Of a stretch of 61,786 nt of DNA, positions 1 to 7,014 are shown in pieces (position 1 is the first letter of the stretch; every line of letters starts with the position of its first letter). A program made the position numbers and the translations under genes. A model generated the notes under the pieces. That model was not told the origin of the DNA, made no database searches, and saw nothing but the letters and a program-made list of their open reading frames with translations. This DNA comes from DAIMZI01 sp036734025 (GTDB taxonomy: Bacteria > Pseudomonadota > Alphaproteobacteria > Rhizobiales > Rhodomicrobiaceae): NCBI GenBank assembly GCA_036734025.1, contig DAIMZI010000014.1, positions 1 through 61,786 of the forward strand, given 5' to 3'.

Positions 1-60
1 GGTTAGAGCGCTAGATTGTGGATCTAGAGGTCCCCCGTTCGAGCCGGGGCAGCGGTACCA
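1..60 (+). tRNA. tRNA-His (anticodon GTG), 5' end cut off by the window
   Basis: The anticodon stem is CTAGA/TCTAG (11-15 and 23-27) around a seven-base loop with anticodon GTG at 18-20. The T arm is CCCCG/CGGGG, and the 3' acceptor strand is followed by an encoded CCA at 58-60. About the first 17 bases, including the 5' acceptor strand, lie outside the window. The base before CCA (57) is A. Most bacteria have C73 here, paired with an extra G-1. A73 is the known derived state of one alphaproteobacterial clade, so it supports the lineage call. Whether G-1 is absent cannot be seen. Confidence 0.93.
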
Positions 61-186
61 CCTCCTCAGCCGCTCGATCCGGGGCAATCCCCACCCGGTG
101 CGCGCCCGATTATAGATGACACCGCAAGCCTGCGCTTGTATTCCCGTTTTAGGCAAGATTCGCTATAAATGAGGAGCAACAAGGCC

Positions 187-648
187 ATGACGATGCTGCG
201 TAAGGGGATTTCGGGCGAGCCGGTCAAACGACTTCAGGCCAAGCTGGGTGTGGAAGCCGACGGTGTCTTCGGACCGGCAACGGAAGCGGCGCTTAAATCC
301 TATCAGCAAGAACAAGGACTTGGCGTTGACGGGATCGCGGGTCCGGACACGTTTGCGCATCTTGGACTTCATGAACTCGTGCTGCTGCGCAAGGGATCGC
401 GCGGGCAAATGGTCAAGGAGCTGCAGGAGGCGCTGGGCATAACCGCGGACGGTGTGTTCGGCGGCGGTACCGAGCGCGCGGTCAAGGCCTATCAGGAAAA
501 GCATGGGCTAAGCGTGGACGGCATCGCCGGCCCTGCGACGCTGGCAACCATGGATATCTTTCCGCAGATCACCGCCGAGACCGTGAAGCTGGCCAGCGCC
601 GAGGATGGCAAGTCGCTTTGGGAGACGATAACCGGCATATTCAAGTAG
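187..648 (+). CDS. Protein with two peptidoglycan-binding (PG_binding_1) repeats
   Basis: The 153-residue protein is almost entirely two tandem PG_binding_1-type units, about residues 4-58 and 66-121. Each has the pattern LRKG..G..V..LQ..LG...DGVFG..TE.A.K.YQ...GL.VDGIAGP.T. Such domains bind cell-wall glycan or act as targeting modules of wall hydrolases, but no catalytic domain and no signal peptide is visible here, so its site of action is uncertain. I chose ATG 187 because GAGGAG (171-176) lies ten bases upstream; an in-frame ATG at 169 lacks a ribosome site. The next gene begins 25 bp downstream on the same strand, so co-transcription with the dehydrogenase is likely. Confidence 0.85.
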   Translation: MTMLRKGISGEPVKRLQAKLGVEADGVFGPATEAALKSYQQEQGLGVDGIAGPDTFAHLGLHELVLLRKGSRGQMVKELQEALGITADGVFGGGTERAVKAYQEKHGLSVDGIAGPATLATMDIFPQITAETVKLASAEDGKSLWETITGIFK

Positions 649-673
649 GCCGTACAGCAAGAGGTGGTTCAGG

Positions 674-2176
674 GTGGACGTGCTGGCGCATTTCATTGCA
701 GGCGAACTGGTCGAAGGGCACAGCGGACGCGTTGCCCCGGTCTATAATCCCGCCACCGGAGAGATCATCCGCCATGTGGCGCTCGCCAACGACAGCGAGA
801 CAGCCGCGGCGGTCGCTGCGGCCCGCAACGCGTTTCCCGCCTGGAGCCGCACCCCGGCGCTGCGGCGCGCGCGCATTCTCGACCGGTTCAAGGAACTGCT
901 GCGCGCCAACACCGGCCGACTCGCCGAACTCATCAGCGAGGAGCATGGCAAGACCCGCGAGGATGCGCATGGCGAAGTCATGCGCGGCTTCGAGGTGGTG
1001 GAATTCGCCTGTGCCGCGCCGCATCTGCTGAAGGGCGAATTCACCGAAGAGGTCGGCGCGGGCGTGGACAGCCACTGCGTGCGCCAGCCGCTGGGCGTGG
1101 TGGCCGGCATCACGCCGTTCAATTTCCCCGTGATGGTGCCGATGTGGATGTTCCCGGTCGCGCTCGCATGCGGCAACTGCTTCGTGCTGAAGCCATCAGA
1201 ACGCGATCCGTCGGCCTCGCTGGTCATGGCCGAACTGTTGTCCGAAGCCGGTTTGCCGGCTGGCGTGTTCAATGTCGTGCAGGGCGACAAGGAGGCCGTG
1301 GACGCATTGCTGAGCCACCCGGACGTGGCCGCCATCAGCTTTGTCGGCTCCACCCCTGTGGCGAAATACATCTACACGACCGGGACGGCCCACGGCAAAC
1401 GCGTGCAGGCGCTCGGCGGCGCCAAGAACCACATGGTCATCATGCCCGACGCCGATCTCGACATGGCGGTCAATGCGCTTATGGGCTCGGCCTATGGGGC
1501 TGCGGGCGAGCGTTGCATGGCCGTGTCGGTGGCCGTGCCCGTGACCGATCGGGTGGCCGATGCGCTGGTCGAGCGGCTGGCACCCAAGGTGCGCGAGCTC
1601 AAGATTGGCCCGGGGATCGACCGCGATGTCGATATGGGGCCGCTGGTCACGTCGGCGCATCTGCAGCGCGTGCGTGGCTATATCGAAGCCGGCGTCGGTG
1701 CGGGGGCGGAGCTGGTGGTCGATGGGCGCGAGTTTGCCATGGATCGCCAGGGCTATGAGCGCGGCTTTTATCTGGGCGGATCGCTGTTTGATCGGGTGCG
1801 GCCCGATATGTCCATCTACCGCGACGAGATTTTCGGCCCCGTCCTCTCGGTGGTGCGCGTGCCCGATTATGCCGGCGCGCTCGATCTGATCCACGGCCAT
1901 GTCTATGGCAACGGCGTCGCGATCTTCACCCGCGATGGCGACACGGCGCGCGGCTTTGCCCAGGATGTCGAGGTCGGCATGGTCGGCATCAACGTGCCGA
2001 TCCCGGTGCCGATGGCGTTTCACAGTTTCGGCGGCTGGCGGCAATCTCTTTTTGGCGATCATCACATGCATGGACCTGAAGGGGTGCGTTTTTATACACG
2101 GCTGAAGACCATCACCAGCCGGTGGCCGTCGGGTCAGCGCAGCGATCCAGATTTCATCATGCCGACGCTTGGCTGA
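674..2176 (+). CDS. mmsA: CoA-acylating methylmalonate-semialdehyde dehydrogenase
   Basis: This 500-residue aldehyde dehydrogenase matches the MmsA/IolA family. The family oxidises methylmalonate or malonate semialdehyde with NAD+ and CoA to propionyl- or acetyl-CoA, in valine, thymine, beta-alanine or inositol breakdown, in the cytosol. Visible hallmarks are the N-terminal HFIAGELVEG, the cofactor-fold segment ITPFNFPVMVPMWM, FVGSTPVAKYIY, and the catalytic cysteine C281 in the family-typical context GERCMA. The GTG start at 674 follows AAGAGG with about nine bases spacing. Length is normal for the family. It sits alone rather than with other valine-catabolism genes, so the physiological substrate is inferred from the family only. 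Confidence 0.93.
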   Translation: MDVLAHFIAGELVEGHSGRVAPVYNPATGEIIRHVALANDSETAAAVAAARNAFPAWSRTPALRRARILDRFKELLRANTGRLAELISEEHGKTREDAHGEVMRGFEVVEFACAAPHLLKGEFTEEVGAGVDSHCVRQPLGVVAGITPFNFPVMVPMWMFPVALACGNCFVLKPSERDPSASLVMAELLSEAGLPAGVFNVVQGDKEAVDALLSHPDVAAISFVGSTPVAKYIYTTGTAHGKRVQALGGAKNHMVIMPDADLDMAVNALMGSAYGAAGERCMAVSVAVPVTDRVADALVERLAPKVRELKIGPGIDRDVDMGPLVTSAHLQRVRGYIEAGVGAGAELVVDGREFAMDRQGYERGFYLGGSLFDRVRPDMSIYRDEIFGPVLSVVRVPDYAGALDLIHGHVYGNGVAIFTRDGDTARGFAQDVEVGMVGINVPIPVPMAFHSFGGWRQSLFGDHHMHGPEGVRFYTRLKTITSRWPSGQRSDPDFIMPTLG

Positions 2177-2253
2177 ACTTCACGCCGGGGCCGCGGGCGC
2201 ATTCACGCAATCGCTCTGGGAAACGCCGCGGCCGAGCCGACGCATGCGCATGC

Positions 2254-3111
2254 TCAGAAGGGCCAGAATTCCGCCTCGGGCCGCGTCAGGCGCTGGCGCG
2301 GCGCAGTTGGCTCGGGTTGGTCTTGCGCACGGGCGTCCTCGCCCGGGCTCTGCGCGCGCGAGGCGGCAGGCTGAAACGATGGCCGCCTTGTCGGAGCCGG
2401 AATGACCGGCCCCAGACGAACAACGGCACGGTCAGTCGTGGTGCGGGGTTCGAGCGTTGTGGAAGCGACATCGGCGGCCGGCGGCGAAGCTGCCTGAGGT
2501 GATGGCTGTGGCGCGGGCGCAGCCGGCGGGCTCGGCGCGGGCGCAGCGGCCGGCGTCTGTTCGACCGGCGCGGGCGCAGCGGCAGCGTCGGGGCGTGGTG
2601 GCGACACGTCGACGGCAAGACCTATGACCCGCCACTCACCTGCCACGTTCTGGAAAAGCATATCGAAATTGATCTGTTCGGGCTTGGTCTCGAAATAGCC
2701 GCGCATGCGCAGAAGGCTCTTGTCGTTCACCGATGCCGGCATCAGCAATTTGGGATTGAAGAACATGATCGGCGACATGTCGATCTGGCGCTGGCGCAGA
2801 TCCGCGAAGATCTCTGCAAGGCGCGCCGCGGTGTTCACCTGCTGAAAGCCGGGCGCGGAAAGATCGCGCAACACCGTGTAATTGCCTGTCCTGTTGGCGT
2901 GGTTCAGCGCGATCAGCGTGCCCCGGATCATCATGTTGAGGCGAAAGGCGTCGGGTATCTGCGGTTGTTGTGCGGCCGGCGCCTGTGCAAGCGCCGGGAT
3001 CGGTCCGCAAAGCGCCATCAGGCCAAGCGCAAACGCGACCGCCAGCCCGGCCAGCCGTGACGCGCGCGGCGGCTGCTTCTGTTCCGGGCTCAGCGTCTTG
3101 TCATGGCTCAT
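2254..3111 (-). CDS. Secreted Pro/Ala-rich protein of unknown function
   Basis: The protein has 285 residues. A cleavable signal peptide is visible at about residues 22-45, hydrophobic and ending PALAQA. It is followed by a compact domain (about 55-155) that ends with the motif GEWRVIGLAVDV, resembling NTF2-like folds, and then a long proline/alanine-rich tail (160-285) likely to be disordered or wall-spanning. I placed the start at ATG 3111 (MSHDK), which follows AAGAGG on the minus strand; the frame stays open to 3198 but the extra residues look non-native. It is downstream of the adhesin on the same strand but a strong terminator separates them. Function is not assigned. Confidence 0.72.
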   Translation of the reverse strand: MSHDKTLSPEQKQPPRASRLAGLAVAFALGLMALCGPIPALAQAPAAQQPQIPDAFRLNMMIRGTLIALNHANRTGNYTVLRDLSAPGFQQVNTAARLAEIFADLRQRQIDMSPIMFFNPKLLMPASVNDKSLLRMRGYFETKPEQINFDMLFQNVAGEWRVIGLAVDVSPPRPDAAAAPAPVEQTPAAAPAPSPPAAPAPQPSPQAASPPAADVASTTLEPRTTTDRAVVRLGPVIPAPTRRPSFQPAASRAQSPGEDARAQDQPEPTAPRQRLTRPEAEFWPF

Positions 3112-3156
3112 AGACTGGCGCGACCTCTTCTTGCGACACGCCCACCATTTAAGCAC

Positions 3157-3193
3157 AAAAAAGATGCCGCCAATCGGTAAGACTGGCGGCATC
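3157..3193 (-). terminator. Intrinsic terminator downstream of the adhesin gene
   Basis: On the minus strand a perfect ten-base stem (GATGCCGCCA / TGGCGGCATC, at 3184-3193 and 3163-3172) with an eleven-base loop is followed by six T (the A run at 3157-3162). It lies 26 bp beyond the adhesin stop codon and before the start of the next minus-strand gene, so it should isolate the two. Confidence 0.9.
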
Positions 3194-3218
3194 CACATCA
3201 GGTTAAGCCGCTATTGGC

Positions 3219-5441
3219 TTACCAGGTGATTTGAAGGCCGGCGCGGCCTGCGACCACGTTACCCGGGGTCTGGCCGAACAGGGCCTGCTCGTCGGTGGTG
3301 AAGCCGATGCCGGCAGAGATCGCCAGACGTTCACCGCTGCCGAACAGATCGCGGTCGAGCACGCCCATCGCCGAGAAGGCAAAGGCGTTGACGCCGTCGA
3401 AATGACCCCAGTTGGCTGCAATGCCAAAGCTCTCGGTGCCGACCAGATCGGGATTGGCCATGGCCACGGCGATGGCGATACCGGCCTGGTTCTCGGCGAT
3501 CTGCTCAAAGGTCGCGCCCTGATCGGAGGCGAGATTGCCATCCGCATCAGTGGTGACGACTTCCAGCGGGCCGCTTTGACGCGCGCGGCTCAGATCCGAA
3601 GTGATGCCCGGCGCGGTGTAGGTGTGATTGGCTGTGCCCATCACGAACTGGTCCTGAAGGGCAGCAACAGCGCCAACACCTGTGCTGTCGGTGCCGATGG
3701 CAACAGAGCCGGTCTCCTGAGCCTGTGTCGCTGCGCCGACCGCGGTCGCGAAGTTTGCCGTGGCCTGCGAGCCTACGCCGGTCGCTGTTGAGCCTATGCC
3801 GACTGCGGTTGCAAAGGCCCCTTGAGCTGTCGTCCCGACACCAAACGCGGTTGACGAGAAGCCATCTGCGGTGGATGCGAAGCCGATCGCAAGCGAATCC
3901 GCACCGGTTGCCGTGGAGCCGACGCCAAGGGCCGCGGCATCCTGGCCAGTTGCGGTGACATTAGAACCAACCGCCAGCGAGCCTTCGCCGGTAGCTGTCG
4001 CATCGACGCCCACCGCAAGCGCATCCTGACCGGTGGCGGTCGCGTTCAAGCCGATGGCGGCCGAATCCTGCCCGGTCGCAGTGACATTGACACCAGCCGC
4101 CGTGGCGCTCTCACCTGTGGCGGTGGCGTTGATGCCGATCGCAGCGGCTTCATGTCCCGTGGCCGTGGCGTTGGGACCAGCAGCAATGGATTGGGCACCA
4201 GTAGCCGTAGCCTCATCGCTGAGCGCGGCAGCTGCGGCACCAGTTGCAGTTGATTGATCACCAAGCGCGATGGCCGCGGCGCCGGTCGCCGTGGAAGCAT
4301 CGCCGAACGCGAATGCGAGCGCGCCAGTTGCTGTTGCCAGATCACCCTCGGCATTGGCGGCAAAGCCGGTAGCAGTGGACAGGAAGGTGCCGCTAACATC
4401 GGCGAATGCGCCGGTTGCGGTTGAACCGATGCTGGAAGAAGCATCAGCGCCAAAGCCCGCGGCCGTCGAGAATATGCTTTCACTTGCGGTTGCAAATGCT
4501 CCGAGTGCGGTAGAGCCAAGGCTTATCGAGGCATCAGCGGCAAACCCGTTAGCCACGGAAAACAGGCTGGCAGAAACATCGGAGAAGGCGCCCGTGGCCG
4601 TAGAGCCAAGGCTGAAGCTGGCATCGGACAGCGTGCCAAGTGCCGTTGAGCCGGCACTGAACTCAACAGTGGAAAGCGCGCCTGCAGCAGTTGAGCCCAA
4701 GCTGAAGTTAGCGCTGGAGCCTGCACCGAGCGCGGTTGAAAATAAGCTGAAATCAGCGCTTGCACTTAAGCCGAACACGCTTGAAGCTTCACTGAAGCTT
4801 GCGCTTGCGGATTGCCCGACAACAGTAGCACCAGGCGCACCTATCAGAGTAATGCCCTGGCCGACGACCGTCGCGTCAGAACTGCCGACAATAGTCGAAT
4901 CCTGGCCGAAAAGACTGGAATTGTTGCTGAACAAGATTGAAGAGCCTTGTCCAAACAAGCTTGTTGAGTCGCTTTCGAAGATCAAGGCGTCTTGCCCGAA
5001 CACACTTGCATTGTCGCTATCGAAAATCGAGGCGCCCTGTCCAAAAACACTGCCATTATCAGCGGAACCCAAGATAGGAACAAATTGGATACTTGCGCCC
5101 TGTCCGAAAACGCTGCCGTTTTCTACACCACCTTGAATAAAGCTGTCTGCGCCAACTGCTGTGCTGTTAGGTGCGGGAAAATCAATGAATATACCATCAA
5201 ATCCGACTGTCGCATTATCACCAATTGCAGTGGTGTTGTCGCCAATTGCGGTTGCATCGGGTCCGCATGCAAATGCATCAGTGCCGGATGCTGAGGCCCC
5301 AGCGTCACCTATAAGACCAATTCTGCAGGTCGCCTGTGCATGCGACTGATCGATTGTGCTCAGGCCCAAAGCCATCGCAAAGACACTTGCTCCAAGCCCT
5401 ACCGTGAAATTTGCATGGCGCGAGGCACGCATATTCTTCAT
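3219..5441 (-). CDS. Trimeric autotransporter adhesin (YadA-like)
   Basis: The protein has 740 residues. A signal peptide (about residues 1-37, ending SHAQA) is followed by a short region with two cysteines, then a long repeat head, a short neck and a C-terminal YadA-type anchor. The anchor ends in an aromatic residue (GLQITW) and has the alternating beta-strand pattern of the trimeric outer-membrane barrel. The pre-anchor segment (FVMGTANHTYTAPG, then GPLEVVTTDADGNLASDQG) is typical of alphaproteobacterial YadA proteins. Such proteins reach the surface by type Vc secretion and mediate attachment. Head repeats change from 15 to 14 residues (separate entry). There is almost no coiled-coil stalk. 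ATG 5441 was chosen because GGGGGA lies about seven bases upstream and it starts directly at the signal peptide. The 5' half is AT-richer than the neighbours. Confidence 0.9.
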   Translation of the reverse strand: MKNMRASRHANFTVGLGASVFAMALGLSTIDQSHAQATCRIGLIGDAGASASGTDAFACGPDATAIGDNTTAIGDNATVGFDGIFIDFPAPNSTAVGADSFIQGGVENGSVFGQGASIQFVPILGSADNGSVFGQGASIFDSDNASVFGQDALIFESDSTSLFGQGSSILFSNNSSLFGQDSTIVGSSDATVVGQGITLIGAPGATVVGQSASASFSEASSVFGLSASADFSLFSTALGAGSSANFSLGSTAAGALSTVEFSAGSTALGTLSDASFSLGSTATGAFSDVSASLFSVANGFAADASISLGSTALGAFATASESIFSTAAGFGADASSSIGSTATGAFADVSGTFLSTATGFAANAEGDLATATGALAFAFGDASTATGAAAIALGDQSTATGAAAAALSDEATATGAQSIAAGPNATATGHEAAAIGINATATGESATAAGVNVTATGQDSAAIGLNATATGQDALAVGVDATATGEGSLAVGSNVTATGQDAAALGVGSTATGADSLAIGFASTADGFSSTAFGVGTTAQGAFATAVGIGSTATGVGSQATANFATAVGAATQAQETGSVAIGTDSTGVGAVAALQDQFVMGTANHTYTAPGITSDLSRARQSGPLEVVTTDADGNLASDQGATFEQIAENQAGIAIAVAMANPDLVGTESFGIAANWGHFDGVNAFAFSAMGVLDRDLFGSGERLAISAGIGFTTDEQALFGQTPGNVVAGRAGLQITW
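3795..5060 (-). repeat. Coding repeats of the adhesin head: sixteen 15-residue units, then about thirteen 14-residue units
   Basis: Reading the protein, 4341-5060 encodes 16 consecutive units of exactly 15 residues (examples DNASVFGQDALIFES, LGSTATGAFSDVSAS). 3795-4340 encodes 13 units of exactly 14 residues (examples NATATGQDALAVGV, DATATGEGSLAVGS), followed by one or two degenerate units. The 14-residue period is the classical YadA-head repeat; the 15-residue block is a distinct register. The repeats are diverged at the DNA level, so this is an old array. Confidence 0.88.
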
Positions 5442-5928
5442 TTTTAGTCCCCCAGTTGCCCTGCCGGTGGACGGTTCGCAAATCCCCATCCGCGATCCAC
5501 CAGCGATTATTGTAATCAATCAAACTTTGAACTCGGACACGATGCATTTACGCAAATTACAATTTACTTCTGTCTCATAGAAATAACAGGTGTGTGGAAT
5601 TTGCAATGACCAATAATTGTGCATCAACCTTGGCTTCAGACGAAAACATGAACTGTGGCGGTTTTGCCATATTTATACCATCTTAGATTGCGTGTTTTGC
5701 GGGCACACTTTTTGCGCGATTGTCTTGCCCGCTTTATCAACATGCAAATCCGAATCAGTGTCATTGACGCGTTTCTGTGCCATTGACGATTGACAGACCT
5801 TGGGCAAGGCATGCTGCATAACTGGCACCCTGCATGGCAAAATTTCTGGAAAGCCGATTGCGAGGTTCAAAGCTTCGACAAAGTGATGCTATGATCCGCG
5901 CGGTGAGAAAAATTGGGAGATATACTCA
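5442..5928. other. Intergenic region between adhesin and small secreted protein, AT-rich
   Basis: 487 bp with no convincing gene. It is clearly AT-richer than the flanks and must carry the divergent promoters for both neighbours. An inverted repeat AAATT-AC-AATTT lies at 5554-5565, about 115 bp upstream of the adhesin start, and could be an operator. A short open frame on the minus strand (5673-5870) has no ribosome site or recognisable features and I do not call it. Confidence 0.6.
5866..5895 (+). promoter_or_regulatory. Candidate sigma-70-type promoter for the small Cys-rich protein
   Basis: TTCAAA (5866-5871), an 18-base spacer and TATGAT (5890-5895) lie 34 bp upstream of the ATG at 5929. 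The match is reasonable but alphaproteobacterial promoters are loosely defined, so this is only a candidate. Confidence 0.4.
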
Positions 5929-6195
5929 ATGTTCAAACTTTCGTTTTTAGCCGGCTTGGCCATTTTGGCGCTGCCTGCGGCCGCGCAGGCCCAGAGCGCA
6001 ACCTGGTCGAACAACTGCGGCAGCGAGACGCGTTGCGTCCGCGTATATCACAGCATTGCCGAAACGAGCTTTTGCCTGCGTCCGGGGCAGTCCTTTACGG
6101 TCTATGGCATCACGCGCGGCGCCACTTATTGTGCCTGGTGCTCCAGCCAGCCGCTCCCCGTGAACTGCCAGGAATTCCGCGTCGAGTTCGATTGA
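5929..6195 (+). CDS. Small secreted cysteine-rich protein
   Basis: The protein has 88 residues. A clear signal peptide (MFKLSFLAGLAILALPAAAQA) is followed by a mature part of about 67 residues with six cysteines (NNC, RC, FC, YCAWC, NC), suggesting three disulfides in a small exported domain. ATG 5929 follows GGGAGA at good distance. I do not recognise the family. It is followed by a repeat block and a strong bidirectional terminator, so it is monocistronic. It reads away from the adhesin from a shared intergenic region; a functional link is possible but not shown. Confidence 0.75.
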   Translation: MFKLSFLAGLAILALPAAAQAQSATWSNNCGSETRCVRVYHSIAETSFCLRPGQSFTVYGITRGATYCAWCSSQPLPVNCQEFRVEFD

Positions 6196-6235
6196 TCGCA
6201 AGACCGGCCGTGGAGGCCATTCCAGCGCGATGAAT

Positions 6236-6295
6236 TCTGAAGATCGACTTGGCAATCTGAAGATCGACTTGGCAATCTGAAGATCGACTTGGCAA
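6236..6295 (+). repeat. Three perfect tandem copies of a 20-bp unit
   Basis: The unit TCTGAAGATCGACTTGGCAA occurs three times without mismatch, filling exactly 60 bp. The last copy runs directly into the terminator stem. Perfect identity indicates recent expansion. There are no spacers, so it is not CRISPR-like. Confidence 0.95.
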
Positions 6296-6321
6296 AAAGG
6301 GGTCGTCACCAACCCCTTTTT
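6294..6321. terminator. Bidirectional intrinsic terminator
   Basis: A perfect ten-base inverted repeat, AAAAAGGGGT (6294-6303) and ACCCCTTTTT (6312-6321), with an eight-base loop. The A and T runs are part of the stem, so it can stop transcription from both sides. It ends the small Cys-rich gene and shields it from the minus-strand side. Confidence 0.85.
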
Positions 6322-6706
6322 GCGCGTCTGCTCATGGGATGGTGATGCCGGCATCAGTGCCGCAGGTCACGCAGTCATGCGGGAGCAGGGCTGGACTGGC
6401 TAAACCGGTCCGCTTCGGGCTGCGCATTGCGCGGCGCACCATGTTGGCGAAGATGCGGCGCGGCGCGGGCAGGCCATGCCGGGCTGATTGGCTGCGGCGG
6501 GGCGATCAACACGCTGCGCGCAGATGAACTTATCTGTATCGGGCCAGTCCAGCAGTCATGCTTTTTGTGAGATAAGCCAATCACGCAACGAGATTGGAGC
6601 GCCCATCATCCATGGGCCAAGCCGTTCAAGCCAATCTGTTCCAAGTCACGTGCGTGTTCAGTTCGCTGACGAAGCCGGGACAGATGCTTGAATTCACCTG
6701 AAGCAG
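6322..6706. other. Intergenic region between terminator and tRNA-Arg
   Basis: 385 bp in which I see no supported gene. Short open frames on both strands lack ribosome sites and recognisable domains. The position next to a tRNA gene would suit a decayed insertion, but I found no integrase remnant and no repeat of the tRNA 3' end. Confidence 0.5.
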
Positions 6707-6783
6707 TGGCGCACCGGGGAAGATTCGAACTCCCGACCCCCAGATTCGTAGTCTGGTGCTCTATCCAGCTGAGCTACCGGTGC
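6707..6783 (-). tRNA. tRNA-Arg (anticodon ACG)
   Basis: Read on the minus strand, the acceptor strands GCACCGG and CCGGTGC pair perfectly. The anticodon stem CAGAC/TCTGG-type arm encloses a loop with ACG, the T arm contains GTTCGAATC, and CCA is encoded (complement of TGG at 6707-6709). Length is 77 bases. ACG is normally edited to ICG to read CGN codons. Confidence 0.95.
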
Positions 6784-6952
6784 TTTGGCCGCTTGCTCTT
6801 TCGCCAATGGAAAGGCTCGGCTTCAGGATTGGCCGCCACGGCCAGACCCGAATTCATACTTGGTCGCGGCGACCAAGGCAAGGCCCGCGTTCCCGACTTG
6901 GCGGCGCTGGCGCTGCCGGACGACAGCGTCCCGGGCAGATAGCGGCTTTCGC

Positions 6953-7014
6953 GCGCTGAGACGCTCAAAGCCTCACGCGCTGAGGCGCTCAAAGCCTCAC
7001 GCGCTGAGACGCTC
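6953..7014. repeat. 24-bp tandem repeat (about 2.6 copies) overlapping the 3' end of the kinase gene
   Basis: The unit GCGCTGAGACGCTCAAAGCC plus TCAC occurs at 6953-6976, again at 6977-7000 with one mismatch, and as a 14-base partial copy at 7001-7014. The kinase stop codon (6997-6999) lies inside the second copy, so the last residues of the protein (ERLSA) are encoded by the repeat. Confidence 0.9.

Noticed and set aside
6236..6295. Possible CRISPR array from the three 20-bp repeats
   Set aside because: The copies are directly tandem with no spacers and no cas genes are present.
6322..6706. Integrated-element remnant next to tRNA-Arg
   Set aside because: No integrase fragment and no duplicated tRNA 3' end could be found in the region.
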